Notes: generated by a model from the sequence alone, not told the origin. A stretch of DNA of 64,000 bases from DATEDA01 sp963754305 (GCA_963754305.1 CAVWFR010000043.1:1-64000); one strand, 5' to 3'. Counted from the first letter of the stretch, positions 42,909-51,631 are shown. Numbers and translations: made by a program.

Positions 42909-43760
42909 TTGCCCAGCCTTACGCTGCTCGGGCAGTCCGTGCTGTCGGGCGTCTTCATCGGCGCCCTGTACGGCCTGCTCGGGCTCGGCCTGACGCTGAG
43001 CTGGGGGCTCCTGCGCCAGATCAACCTGGCGCATTTCGCGCTGGTGTTCCTCGGCGCTTACCTCAGCTACCAGCTCGCCGCCGCGGGCCTCGACCCGCTG
43101 CTCACACTCGCGGTGACGGCGCCGGCGTTCTTCCTCTTCGGCGTGGCGCTGCACTGGCTGCTGGCCCGCTTCTCCGTCTCGCCGCTCAATACGCTGCTCG
43201 TCACCTTCGGTTTCATGGTGATGATCGAGAGCCTGATCCAGTGGATCTGGACCGCCGACTTCCGGCGGATGGAGACGCACTACGGCAACGTGCGCTGGAA
43301 GGTGGGCGAGCTGTTCGTGCCGCTGCCAGAACTGCTCACGCTCGTCATCGCGCTGACGCTCGCCGCGGGCGTATGGGCGCTCCTCCGTTACACCGACCTC
43401 GGCAAGGCGATGCGCGCCGCGGCGGAGGACGCGCCGGTGGCGGCGGCGTTCGGCGTCGACGAGAAGCTGCTGGCGCTCGCCCTTTCGGGGGCTTGCGCCG
43501 CGTTCGCCGCGGTGGCCGGCGTCTGCCTGGCGCTCAGCCACACGCTCGCGCCGGCCCAGATCTACGCCTGGATCGGGGTCGTGTTCGCGGCGGTGATGAT
43601 CGGCGGCCTGGGCAACCCGCTCGGCCCGCTCGTCGCCGGCATCGTCATCGGCGTGAGCGAGGCACTCACCATGGCGCTCATCGCGCCGGCCTGGGCGCCG
43701 CTCGTTTCCTTCGCGCTGCTGATCGCAATCCTCCTTCTCCGGCCGAGCCGCGTCGCATGA
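42909..43760 (+). CDS. livH: LIV-type ABC transporter permease LivH
   Basis: A 283-residue multipass inner-membrane protein beginning at a TTG (SLTLLGQSVLSGVFIGALYG). It has the LivH signature ALYGLLGLGLTLSWGLLRQI and the conserved inner loop KAMRAAAEDAPVAAAFGVD, which contacts the ATPase. It starts 12 bases after livK, and its stop overlaps the next start (ATGA). Confidence 0.92.
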   Translation: MPSLTLLGQSVLSGVFIGALYGLLGLGLTLSWGLLRQINLAHFALVFLGAYLSYQLAAAGLDPLLTLAVTAPAFFLFGVALHWLLARFSVSPLNTLLVTFGFMVMIESLIQWIWTADFRRMETHYGNVRWKVGELFVPLPELLTLVIALTLAAGVWALLRYTDLGKAMRAAAEDAPVAAAFGVDEKLLALALSGACAAFAAVAGVCLALSHTLAPAQIYAWIGVVFAAVMIGGLGNPLGPLVAGIVIGVSEALTMALIAPAWAPLVSFALLIAILLLRPSRVA

Positions 43761-45469
43761 AGGCGCTCGCGCTCTTCGCCACCGCCGGCGCGGCCCTCGC
43801 CGTGGTGCCGTTCCTCGGGCTGCCGGCGTTCTACGAGTCCTTCCTCTACCTGGTCTTCAACTGGGTGGTGCTCGCCACGTCCTGGAATCTGCTGAGCGGC
43901 TACTCGGGCTACTTCTCGTTCGGCCACGCCGCCTTCTTCGGCGCCGGCGTCTACAGCACCGCGGTGCTCGCCGGCAAGCTGGGCTGGCCGTTCCTGTGGA
44001 CACTGCCGTTCGCCGCGGCGGTACCCGTGGTCCTGGGCGTGGCGCTCGGCGCGGTCGTGTTCCGCCTGCCGGCGCTGCGCGGCGAGCTGTTCGCGCTCAT
44101 CACCCTGGCGCTGATGTACGTGTTCGCCACCATCGTCCTCAACACGCCGCTCGACGGCGGCCCGGGCATCTACATGAGCGCGGTCGCCGTGCCCGCGCTC
44201 GCGCCATCGCCTTCGGGCTCGTTCTACCTCCTCGCGCTGATCCTCGCGCTTGGCACCGTGGGCACGTCGTACGCCGTCTATCGCTCGCGCTTCGGCACCG
44301 GTCTCTTCGCGATCCACGACGACGAGGACGTGGCCGAAGTGATGGGCGTGCCGACCTACGGCTACAAGCTCGCGGCGCTGGCGCTCTCCTGCGGCCTCGC
44401 CGGCCTCGCCGGGGGGATCCACGGCGTCTTCGTGTCGTACGTGACGGTCGGCGAGACGTTCTCCGGCTGGATGGCGCTCAACGTGATCCTGATGGCGGCG
44501 CTCGGCGGCACCCGGCACTGGCTCGGCCCCGCCGTGGGCGCCACGGCAGTCACGGCGCTGACCTACTACTTCACCACCAGCGACTACGCGGTTGCCGGCC
44601 GCGCCGCCATCGGCCTCATCTTCATCGTCGTGATCCTGTTCATGCCGCAGGGGCTGCTCGGCCGGTTCGCAGTGCGTCAGCCGCTCGCGGCGCGCGGCGA
44701 GGCGGCCACCAGCCCCGCGCCGGCGCGGGCGCGCCCGCCCGCCGACCCGCTGCTCGTGGTACGGGACGCGCGCAAGGCGTTCAAGGGCGTGCAGGCGCTC
44801 GACGGCGTCGACCTCGAGGTACGCCGCGGCGAGATCCTGGGCCTGGTCGGGCCGAACGGCTCGGGCAAGTCCACACTCATCAACGTGGTGAGCGGGCATT
44901 GCCCGATCGACAGCGGCAGCCTGCTGTTCGAGGGCCGCCAGCTCGCGGGCCTGGCGCCGCACCGCGTCGCGCGCAGCGGCGTCGCGCGCACCTACCAGAT
45001 CCCGCGCCCGTTCGCGCACCTCACCCTGCTCGAGAATGTCGCGCTGCCGCCGATGTTCGGCCAGGTGGCGATGGACCGGCGCGCCGCCGAGCGCGAAGCC
45101 TGGCGCTGGCTGGAATTCACCAACCTGCAGGAGAAGGCGCACCGGCGCCCGGCCGACCTCAACCTCCACCAGCGCAAGTTCCTCGAGCTGGCGCGGGCCC
45201 TGGCGAGCCGGCCGAAGCTCCTGTTCCTCGACGAAGTGCTCTCCGGCTTGACGCCCGCGGAGATCGACGAGGCGATACTGCTGATCCGCGCCATCCGCGA
45301 GCAGGGCGCGACCATCGTCTTCGTCGAGCACGTCATGCGCGCGGTGATGGAGCTGACCGACCGCGTGGTGGTGCTCACCAACGGACGCAGCATCGCGCAG
45401 GGCTTGCCGCGCGAGGTGATGCGCGATCCGCAGGTGATCGATGCCTACCTCGGAGGGGCGCATGCTTGA
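43757..45469 (+). CDS. livM: LivM permease fused to LivG ATPase
   Basis: A 570-residue fusion. Residues 1-310 form a LivM-type permease (NWVVLATSWNLLSGYSGYFS, FGHAAFFGAGVYSTAVLAGK, inner loop AIHDDEDVAEVMGVPTYGYK). A short Ala/Pro linker (ATSPAPARARPPAD) leads into an ATPase domain with Walker A GPNGSGKST, Walker B LLFLDEVLSGL and the switch His in VEHVMRAVMEL. The signature loop reads LNLHQRKFLELARAL instead of LSGGQ. The fusion is in frame with no frameshift, so one chain supplies permease and ATPase. It is followed by livF, overlapping by 8 bases. Confidence 0.92.
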   Translation: MKALALFATAGAALAVVPFLGLPAFYESFLYLVFNWVVLATSWNLLSGYSGYFSFGHAAFFGAGVYSTAVLAGKLGWPFLWTLPFAAAVPVVLGVALGAVVFRLPALRGELFALITLALMYVFATIVLNTPLDGGPGIYMSAVAVPALAPSPSGSFYLLALILALGTVGTSYAVYRSRFGTGLFAIHDDEDVAEVMGVPTYGYKLAALALSCGLAGLAGGIHGVFVSYVTVGETFSGWMALNVILMAALGGTRHWLGPAVGATAVTALTYYFTTSDYAVAGRAAIGLIFIVVILFMPQGLLGRFAVRQPLAARGEAATSPAPARARPPADPLLVVRDARKAFKGVQALDGVDLEVRRGEILGLVGPNGSGKSTLINVVSGHCPIDSGSLLFEGRQLAGLAPHRVARSGVARTYQIPRPFAHLTLLENVALPPMFGQVAMDRRAAEREAWRWLEFTNLQEKAHRRPADLNLHQRKFLELARALASRPKLLFLDEVLSGLTPAEIDEAILLIRAIREQGATIVFVEHVMRAVMELTDRVVVLTNGRSIAQGLPREVMRDPQVIDAYLGGAHA

Positions 45470-46166
45470 AGCGCGCCAGCTGCGCGCGGGCTACGGTGCA
45501 GCGCCCGCCGTCTGGGACGTCTCGCTGGACGTCGGCGAAGGCGACCTGGTGGTGGTCGTCGGACCCAACGGCGCCGGCAAGACCACGCTGATCAATGCTC
45601 TCGCCGGCCTTCACCGCATGGATTCCGGCACCCTGCGCCTCGGCGGTCGCGACGTCTCGCGCCTGCCGTCGCATCGCTTCTGCGACGAGGGCATCGCGCT
45701 AGTGCCGGAAGGACGGCGCCTGTTCACCGGCATGACGGTGCTGGAGAACCTCGAGCTCGGCGGCTACCGCGGCGCTGCCAGGACGCAGCGAGGGCGAGCA
45801 TTGCAGCGCGTCATCGCGCTGTTCCCGGTGCTGGGCGACAAGCTCGAGCGGCCCGCGGGCACGCTTTCCGGCGGCCAGCAGCAGATGCTGGCGATCGGTC
45901 GCGCGCTGATGGCGCAGCCGCGGCTGCTGCTCCTCGACGAACCGTCGCTCGGCCTCGCGCCGTTGATCGTCATGGAGATGTTCCGCATCATTCGCGAGGT
46001 GAACCGCGAGGGTGTCGCGGTGCTGTTGGTGGAGCAGAATGTCGCCATGGCCCTGGCGCTTGCGCGCCGCGCCTACGTCCTCGAGGAAGGGCGCATCGTC
46101 GCCGAGGGCGCGCCGCAGCAGCTCGCATCGCAGCCGCACATTCAAAAGGCGTATTTGGGACGTTGA
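45462..46166 (+). CDS. livF: LIV-type ABC transporter ATPase LivF
   Basis: A 234-residue ATPase: Walker A GPNGAGKTT, canonical signature TLSGGQQQMLAIGRAL, Walker B LLLLDEPSLGLAP and switch VEQNVAMALALARRAYVLE. It contains the LivF-type ALVPEGRRLFTGMTVLENLE. It pairs with the divergent ATPase domain of the LivM-LivG fusion. The ATG at 45462 lies inside the end of the fusion gene. Confidence 0.95.
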   Translation: MLEARQLRAGYGAAPAVWDVSLDVGEGDLVVVVGPNGAGKTTLINALAGLHRMDSGTLRLGGRDVSRLPSHRFCDEGIALVPEGRRLFTGMTVLENLELGGYRGAARTQRGRALQRVIALFPVLGDKLERPAGTLSGGQQQMLAIGRALMAQPRLLLLDEPSLGLAPLIVMEMFRIIREVNREGVAVLLVEQNVAMALALARRAYVLEEGRIVAEGAPQQLASQPHIQKAYLGR

Positions 46167-46184
46167 CACGGCAGGGACACTGAA

Positions 46185-47225
46185 ATGGCACACAAGGTCA
46201 CGCTGCAGCCGAGCGGTCACAGCTTCGAAGTCGCCGAAGGGCAGAACATCTTGCAGGCTGGCCTGGATTCCGGCTACTCGCTGCCTTACAGCTGCCGCAC
46301 CGGCATTTGCCGCACCTGCCGCGGCACGATCCGCGAGGGCAGGGTGGACTACGGCATGGTGCACCCCACCTACCTGCCCGACAGCGACAAGGCGAAGGGC
46401 TACGCGCTGCTCTGCCAGGCGCAGCCTTTGACGGACGCGGTCATCGAGCTGCGCGAGCTGGAAGGCCTGGCCGGAATCCGCGTACGCGTCGTGCCCTGTC
46501 GGGTGGCGAAGATCGAGCGCCCGGCGCCCGACGTGACGATACTCGGCGTGCGCCTCCCGATGAACGAGAACATGCTGTTCCTCGCCGGGCAGTACATCGA
46601 CTTCCTGCTGAAGGACGGCAAGCGGCGCAGCTACTCGATCGCCAGCAAACCTGCCGCGGAGGGCGTCACCGCGCTAGAGCTGCACGTCCGCCACACGCCC
46701 GGCGGCGCGTTCACGGACCACGTTTTCGGTGCCATGAAGGAGCGCGACATCCTGCGCTTCGAGGGGCCGCTCGGCACCTTCTACCTGCGTGAGGACTCCG
46801 CCAAGCCGATCGTGATGGTGGCGAGCGGCACCGGCTTCGCGCCGATCAAGGCGATGTGCGAAGCCGCCATGGAGAAGGGGATGAAGCGCCCTGTCTCGCT
46901 GTACTGGGGCTGCCGCGCGCGACGCGACCTTTACATGCTGGACATCCCTTCGGCATGGGAGCATCCGAACTTCAGGTTCGTGCCGGTCCTGTCGGATCCC
47001 ACGCCGGAATGCCGGTGGTCCGGGCGCATCGGGTTCGTGCACCGCGCGGTAATGGAGGATTTCCCCGACCTGTCGGGCCACCAGGTCTACGCCTGCGGCG
47101 CGCCGGTGATGGTGGATGCGGCGCGCGCCGATTTCAGTGCAGAATGCAAATTGCCGGACGAAGAGTTCTTTGCCGATTCTTTCCTGACCGAGGCGGACCG
47201 GGCGCAGCCCCGCGCTGCCCCGTAA
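46185..47225 (+). CDS. Ferredoxin-NAD(P)H reductase with N-terminal 2Fe-2S domain
   Basis: A 346-residue electron-transfer protein. Residues 1-90 are a plant-type 2Fe-2S domain (CRTGICRTCRG and LLCQA ligands). Residues 100-220 bind FAD (RRSYSIASKP), and residues 225-340 bind NAD(P)H (VMVASGTGFAPIKAMCEAAM, YACGAPVMVDAA). This is the reductase of class IB/III-type oxygenase systems (VanB-, benzoate- or AscD-like). It starts 18 bases after livF. No oxygenase subunit is encoded in the window, so its partner lies elsewhere or has been lost. Confidence 0.92.
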   Translation: MAHKVTLQPSGHSFEVAEGQNILQAGLDSGYSLPYSCRTGICRTCRGTIREGRVDYGMVHPTYLPDSDKAKGYALLCQAQPLTDAVIELRELEGLAGIRVRVVPCRVAKIERPAPDVTILGVRLPMNENMLFLAGQYIDFLLKDGKRRSYSIASKPAAEGVTALELHVRHTPGGAFTDHVFGAMKERDILRFEGPLGTFYLREDSAKPIVMVASGTGFAPIKAMCEAAMEKGMKRPVSLYWGCRARRDLYMLDIPSAWEHPNFRFVPVLSDPTPECRWSGRIGFVHRAVMEDFPDLSGHQVYACGAPVMVDAARADFSAECKLPDEEFFADSFLTEADRAQPRAAP

Positions 47226-47249
47226 GGTCTTCAACCAGAGGAGGTGTCC

Positions 47250-47792
47250 ATGAGCCTGACCAAGGAAATCATCGTCGACGGCGTCGTCGAGCCGGGCGAC
47301 CGCAAGTCGATCCTCAAGCCTTACATGATGTCGCACGGCACGCTGGAGTGTCACAGCCTCAAGGAATCGCGCAAGTTCTACGAGGAATTCCTCGGCCTGG
47401 AGTGCGTGCGCCACGCGCTGCCGGCGATGGTGATCCGGTGCGGCATCAAGTTCCACATCGTCTGCGTCGAGGTGGGCGACAAGGTGCACCCGCAGAACGT
47501 GCTCAACCACTGGGGCGTGGACGTCGAGTCGAAGGAGAAGGTCGACGAGGCTTACCGGAACGCGCTCGAATACAAAGACAAGTACAAGATCAAGCAGGTG
47601 CTGAACCCGGTATCGCAGCACGGCGTGTACTCCTTCTACATGGAGGATCTCGACCACAACTGGTGGGAGGTCCAGCACATTCCCGGCTTCCAGCACGACG
47701 ACCTGTTCGATTTCGGCGACCGCTTCTCGATGGAGGATGGCGCCAAGATCGGCGAGCTGAAGGAGCTCGACATCAAGACCACCAGTCAATGA
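47250..47792 (+). CDS. VOC-family (glyoxalase/extradiol dioxygenase fold) protein
   Basis: A 180-residue protein with a GAGGAGGT site before ATG 47250. It shows a VOC beta-alpha-beta-beta-beta fold: MSHGTLECHSLKESRKFYEE, FHIVCVEVGDKVHPQNVLNH and a metal-type FYMEDLDHNWWEVQHIP at the end. Candidate metal ligands are the His in GTLECH, the His in LNHWG and the Glu in WWEVQ. In the operon it follows the reductase, so it may be a small ring-cleavage or isomerising enzyme. Substrate unknown. Confidence 0.82.
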   Translation: MSLTKEIIVDGVVEPGDRKSILKPYMMSHGTLECHSLKESRKFYEEFLGLECVRHALPAMVIRCGIKFHIVCVEVGDKVHPQNVLNHWGVDVESKEKVDEAYRNALEYKDKYKIKQVLNPVSQHGVYSFYMEDLDHNWWEVQHIPGFQHDDLFDFGDRFSMEDGAKIGELKELDIKTTSQ

Positions 47793-48394
47793 GCACGGTG
47801 TTCGGCAGCTTCCTCGAGGAGCTGGAGGCGCGCACCGCGATCGAGGACTGCCTGAAGCGCTTCGCGCGCGCGGTCGACCGGCAGGATTGGGCGGCTGCGC
47901 GCGCGCACTACCACGACGACGCCGTCGATGACCACGGCTTCTTCAAGGGGTCGCCCGACGCCTTCCTCGCGCACATCGAGCGCCTGCATGCGCACCAGGA
48001 CCACTCGATGCACTTCAACACCAACGTGCTGATCGAGTTCACCGCCCGGGACCGGGCGTTCGTCGAGACCTACGTCCTGGTGCTGCAGCGCTTTCGCCCC
48101 GGCGCGCCGAACGTGCCGGCCGAGAGCCACGGTCTGCGCAATCTCGCTTCAGCGCGCTATCTCGACCGCTTCGAGAAGCGCAACGGCGAATGGCGAGTGG
48201 GGCACCGCACGCTCGTATTCGGCGACCTGGTGGGTGAGCCGATGGACGGAGCCGTCGCGGTTCCCGCCCGGGTTCACGGTGCAGAAGCACGGCATGGACG
48301 ATCCGCTCTACTCGTTGGCGGGGAAACGGTGAATAGCGAACCGATGCTTAACCTGCAACGCGTTGGAGCGCGCCGTACCACGCTTTCGCGCTGA
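47789..48394 (+). CDS. SnoaL-like (NTF2 fold) protein, probable C-terminal frameshift
   Basis: Starts at the ATG overlapping the VOC stop. The first about 150 residues form an NTF2/SnoaL-like cone (LEELEARTAIEDCLKRFARA, AARAHYHDDAVDDHGFF, HFNTNVLIEFTARDRAFVET, RYLDRFEKRNGEWRVGHRTL). After about 48250 the frame as read is unlike the family (arginine-rich), while a one-base shift gives PSRFPPGFTVQKHGMDDPLY and a stop at 48332, a normal ending. So either a recent indel or a sequence error is present. The fold includes small-subunit relatives of ring-hydroxylating oxygenases and isomerases. Confidence 0.75.
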   Translation: MSTVFGSFLEELEARTAIEDCLKRFARAVDRQDWAAARAHYHDDAVDDHGFFKGSPDAFLAHIERLHAHQDHSMHFNTNVLIEFTARDRAFVETYVLVLQRFRPGAPNVPAESHGLRNLASARYLDRFEKRNGEWRVGHRTLVFGDLVGEPMDGAVAVPARVHGAEARHGRSALLVGGETVNSEPMLNLQRVGARRTTLSR

Positions 48395-48662
48395 CCTGGA
48401 CAAGGAATCAGCGCGGCGTGCCGCGCGCCTGAGCCTCCGCATCGTCGCGACGCATGACGGCGCGATCGAGTTGGTTGCAAAGTCCCCACCTTGCCGAAAG
48501 GCTCGAGCCCAGCCTAGATATCGGCAGCGTGATCATGTGGCTGCCAGATGCTGCGGCGTAGATATCGAAGAGCCAGATCTTCATCGCCAGATACGCCTCA
48601 CGCGACTGTCTCAGTCCGCATGAGCTGGCTGCGGTCTCGATGCGATAGCAAAGGAGCGACGG

Positions 48663-49031
48663 ATGTCACGCGAAGTTCTGAACACACTTGGCTTGCTAAG
48701 TGTCGCGTTTATTCTCGCTCTTGGACAGCTGCTGTTCAAACTGACGGCACTACGGTCGCCGGCTATCGAACGGTTCACAGACCTGCGGCATCTCCTCCTT
48801 GATCCGATGCTTTGGCTCGCGCTTCTTCTCTATGGATTCGCGACCCTTCTGTGGGTCTTCCTCCTGCAACGGGTGGCGCTCACCTACGCGTATCCCTTCG
48901 CCGCCGTCGCATTCGTTCTCGTTCCTTTCGGCGCTGCCGTATTCTTCGACGAGCGCCTGACCATCGGGATCTTGGTCGGAACAGCCCTAATCGTTCTCGG
49001 CATCTGTGTGACCGGGCTATCCCGCAGTTGA
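48663..49031 (+). CDS. Small multidrug-resistance/EamA-like membrane protein (ArnE/F-type)
   Basis: A 122-residue protein with four hydrophobic segments (LLSVAFILALGQLLFKLTAL, LWLALLLYGFATLLWVFLLQ, YPFAAVAFVLVPFGAAVFFD, GILVGTALIVLGICVTGL). An AAAGGAG site precedes the ATG. The EamA/SMR half-size pattern (GQLLFK, ALTYAYPFAAV, DERLTIGILVGTALI) matches ArnE/ArnF and related undecaprenyl-sugar flippases. It is followed with a tiny overlap by a glycosyltransferase, so it likely flips a lipid-linked sugar. Confidence 0.85.
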   Translation: MSREVLNTLGLLSVAFILALGQLLFKLTALRSPAIERFTDLRHLLLDPMLWLALLLYGFATLLWVFLLQRVALTYAYPFAAVAFVLVPFGAAVFFDERLTIGILVGTALIVLGICVTGLSRS

Positions 49032-49039
49032 GGATCGAC

Positions 49040-49738
49040 GTGTCGTCTAGTTTAGGCGCTAGGCTCGACGACGTGTATGTCGTGGTAGCGGCCTACCAAG
49101 AGGGGAGTGTGATCGCAGAAACCGTCCGCACGCTCGCCGAGTCCTTTCCTCACATCGTTGTCGTTGATGATGGCTCGACGGACGCAACGGCGGAGCGGGC
49201 CTGCACAGCGGGAGCCGTCGTCCTCCGCCATCCCTTTAATCTTGGTCAGGGGGCAGCCTTGCAGACCGGGATCGCGTACGCGTTGGAGCAGGGCGCAGGA
49301 TATGTGGCGACATTTGACGCCGATGGCCAGCACGCGGTTGCCGACCTGAAGAGGATGCTCGCCGTGCTCATGGATGGTCAACTCGACGTCGTGCTCGGAA
49401 GCCGTTTTCTAGGCGAGCCTCAGGGCCTGCCCCGAAGCCGCTGGATCGTCCTCAAGGCAGCCGTGCTGTTCACGAAGGCGACCTCGGGCCTTCGGTTGAC
49501 CGATGCTCACAACGGGTTGCGCGCGATGACGGCGGAGGCGGCACGCAAGCTGGAGATCACGCAAAACCGGATGGCGCACGCGTCCGAAATAATCAACCGG
49601 CTTGCTCGCTCACGGCTGAGATACAGAGAGGTTCCGGTGACGATCCGCTATTCGGAATATAGCCTTAGGAAGGGCCAAAAGGTGCGCGGTTCAGTGCGCA
49701 TACTCGTCGATCTCTTGATTGGATGGCTCGTGCGATGA
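49040..49738 (+). CDS. Glycosyltransferase family 2 (polyprenyl-phosphate glycosyltransferase-like)
   Basis: About 232 residues. GT-A fold: VYVVVAAYQEGSVIAETVRT, IVVVDDGSTDATAERACTAG, YVATFDADGQHAVADLKRML (metal-binding DxD-type) and VLGSRFLGEPQGLPRSRWIV. It is like the soluble dolichyl/undecaprenyl-phosphate sugar transferases, which prime membrane glycans. The GTG at 49040 has a GAGG 6 bases upstream; a TTG at 49028 overlapping the previous stop is an alternative. The end overlaps the next ATG by 4 bases. Confidence 0.9.
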   Translation: MSSSLGARLDDVYVVVAAYQEGSVIAETVRTLAESFPHIVVVDDGSTDATAERACTAGAVVLRHPFNLGQGAALQTGIAYALEQGAGYVATFDADGQHAVADLKRMLAVLMDGQLDVVLGSRFLGEPQGLPRSRWIVLKAAVLFTKATSGLRLTDAHNGLRAMTAEAARKLEITQNRMAHASEIINRLARSRLRYREVPVTIRYSEYSLRKGQKVRGSVRILVDLLIGWLVR

Positions 49739-50073
49739 CGATCAAAGTTCTGCTGGCTAGCGCACTGGCGCTTTTGGCACTGTTTGTGATGTTGCAAAGG
49801 ATCACCCCGCCCGGCGTCCGCGTCACGATCCTCACTGTGTTGGCGATCGGTGTGTACTTCGTTTGGCGACCAGAGCACGCGAACGCCGCCGCACAGGCGC
49901 TTGGTGTAGGCCGAGGTGCCGACCTGTTGATGTACTTGTGGGTGGTGATCACATGCTCAGTGATCCTTCTGCTCTATCTGAAGATCGTCGAAATGAACCG
50001 AATGCTCACGCAGTTGACCCGTCACGTGGCGCTGAGCCAACCGATGTATCCGCCGCATCGCTCAAAGCCATGA
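49735..50073 (+). CDS. DUF2304-family membrane protein
   Basis: A 112-residue protein from the ATG overlapping the glycosyltransferase stop. Three hydrophobic segments (VLLASALALLALFVMLQRI, LTVLAIGVYFVWRPEHANAA, LMYLWVVITCSVILLLYLKI) followed by a short helix match the DUF2304 family, which often neighbours GT2 and EamA-like genes in polysaccharide clusters. Its biochemical function is unknown. Confidence 0.82.
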   Translation: MTIKVLLASALALLALFVMLQRITPPGVRVTILTVLAIGVYFVWRPEHANAAAQALGVGRGADLLMYLWVVITCSVILLLYLKIVEMNRMLTQLTRHVALSQPMYPPHRSKP

Positions 50074-50097
50074 GGCTTTCCGAGGAAGCCCGGGCTT

Positions 50098-51564
50098 TCA
50101 CGGTAGTTCCCCGAGCACGGTCGGTGGCGGCACTACCGCACCGCACAGCCCGATATAGCCATCTAGGATCGTGTGGGTCCGGCCTGGGTGGAAGACCGAC
50201 GCGAACAGAAACGTGAAGGGTTGCCACCCGGAATCGACGCAGACAACGGTTCCGTCTGGAATTGCGGCCAGTCTTTCCCCCGCGCCAACGGCGGCGACGA
50301 GTGAATCCAAGTTCGCCCCGCTCGGTGTGACGTAGCGCGCGTGCGTCATCAATAGCACCGACGTCAACGCGACGACGACGACAGCACCGAGAAGCCCGCG
50401 CGCCTTGGCTTCCGCGGGCGCACGACCGTCGCGTTCGTCGAAGACCAGGATCAGGCAGAGCGCGACGAGGACAATCACCCAGAACATGTAGTAACGCAGC
50501 TCGTGCGAGCGAGGCAGGAAAGCTGCCAGGAGCGTGCTGCCAAGGAAGGTCGCCATGACAGTGCGTGGATTTCGGACTGCCTTCGAAGCAAGCTGCCAGC
50601 CGAGAAAAACCACCAAGCTGAGAACATAGGGGACAAAGTAGCCGCCCATGTGAAACGAACCGGTTATGGGCCGCCAGCAATCGGTCCAGGTGAGAGAGGT
50701 CTCGCAGTACCCTTGATCGAAGGTCCACGGCACCTCTCGATAGCCGTAGGCCCCGATCTCCAGTACCGAGATCAGCCATCGGAGCGGCGGCGGGAATGTC
50801 CGCCATGCCTCGGCAAGCGAACCTTCGGTCGTCTCGAGCGTATCCATCGGCCCATCCAACACCATGCCCAGCATCGCAAGCCGGACCGGGTAGAACGGGT
50901 TGCCGTGAGCGATCGCGTTATCCAGCAGCTTTGCCCCCACGCTGGCGCCGGCCAGCAGCAGAAGGCAAGCGAGGCCGATCCAACTGCCAATCCGGCCCGG
51001 ACGGAACGGCCCAACGCGATCGCCCGACCAGAGCGAGACGATGGCGAACACTCCGAATAGCGCAATCAGCGGGACGGCGACGCCTATCATCTGCGGCTTG
51101 CTGTTGGCCGCGAACGCGAGGCAACCGATGAGCAAGATGAGCTTGGGCCAGTCGAACGTTTCGGGGGCGCGGACCAACACCATCAACGCCAGGATCGCAG
51201 CCGCAGCTGCGAGATTCACAGGCAAATCGACATATGTCGAGGTCGCGTGGATCTGGATCAGCGGCACAGCAAGCAGCGCGCAGAACGCCCAGGCAATCGG
51301 AACTCGAAACCATCGTCGCAGGAACAGACAGAACATCAGCAGGGCGCCGACATTCAGCACATCGACCGCCTGCGCGAACCCGGTGATCTTCCAGATGAAG
51401 CCTTGCAAACGATGGAACAGTTTCGGGAATCCCTCGTAAGCCGCCTCGAGATAGTCGCCCATGCGATAACAAGTTTCAGGACAGAGCCCGGCGAGGCGCG
51501 CGGCGAATGGAAGATGGTAAGCAAAGCTATCGAAGTAAGGGTCGGCGGTGAGAACGGCGCGCAA
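50098..51564 (-). CDS. Multipass membrane protein, glycosyltransferase-39-like (frameshifted N-terminus)
   Basis: A 488-residue reading with about ten hydrophobic segments. The start SFAYHLPFAARLAGLCP resembles lipid-linked-sugar glycosyltransferases of the ArnT/PMT superfamily (the early Asp in ADPYFDSFAYH). The frame is opened only by a TTG at 51564. A better N-terminus (MNAVFAHRVMTGTACL) begins at ATG 51631 and needs a one-base shift near 51580 to join VVLLLLRAVLTADP. So the true gene is probably 50098-51631 with a frameshift or sequence error. It converges on the EamA-GT2-DUF2304 set and probably uses its lipid-linked sugar. Confidence 0.75.
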   Translation of the reverse strand: MRAVLTADPYFDSFAYHLPFAARLAGLCPETCYRMGDYLEAAYEGFPKLFHRLQGFIWKITGFAQAVDVLNVGALLMFCLFLRRWFRVPIAWAFCALLAVPLIQIHATSTYVDLPVNLAAAAAILALMVLVRAPETFDWPKLILLIGCLAFAANSKPQMIGVAVPLIALFGVFAIVSLWSGDRVGPFRPGRIGSWIGLACLLLLAGASVGAKLLDNAIAHGNPFYPVRLAMLGMVLDGPMDTLETTEGSLAEAWRTFPPPLRWLISVLEIGAYGYREVPWTFDQGYCETSLTWTDCWRPITGSFHMGGYFVPYVLSLVVFLGWQLASKAVRNPRTVMATFLGSTLLAAFLPRSHELRYYMFWVIVLVALCLILVFDERDGRAPAEAKARGLLGAVVVVALTSVLLMTHARYVTPSGANLDSLVAAVGAGERLAAIPDGTVVCVDSGWQPFTFLFASVFHPGRTHTILDGYIGLCGAVVPPPTVLGELP

Positions 51565-51631
51565 GAGCAGGAGAACGACCTAAGAGGCATGCGGTACCGG
51601 TCATGACGCGATGGGCGAAAACGGCGTTCAT

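Noticed and set aside
41799..43541. A 580-codon antisense frame across livK and livH
   Set aside because: Arginine-, glutamate- and glutamine-rich shadow of well-supported plus-strand genes; no ribosome-binding site or family resemblance.
42308..43756. Upstream extension of the LivM-LivG frame to 42308
   Set aside because: The extension lies over livK and livH in another frame and has no family character; the ATG at 43757 overlapping the livH stop is the real start.
43562..45463. A 633-codon minus-strand frame opposite LivM-LivG
   Set aside because: Composition is that of a shadow frame and the opposite strand encodes a complete fusion protein.
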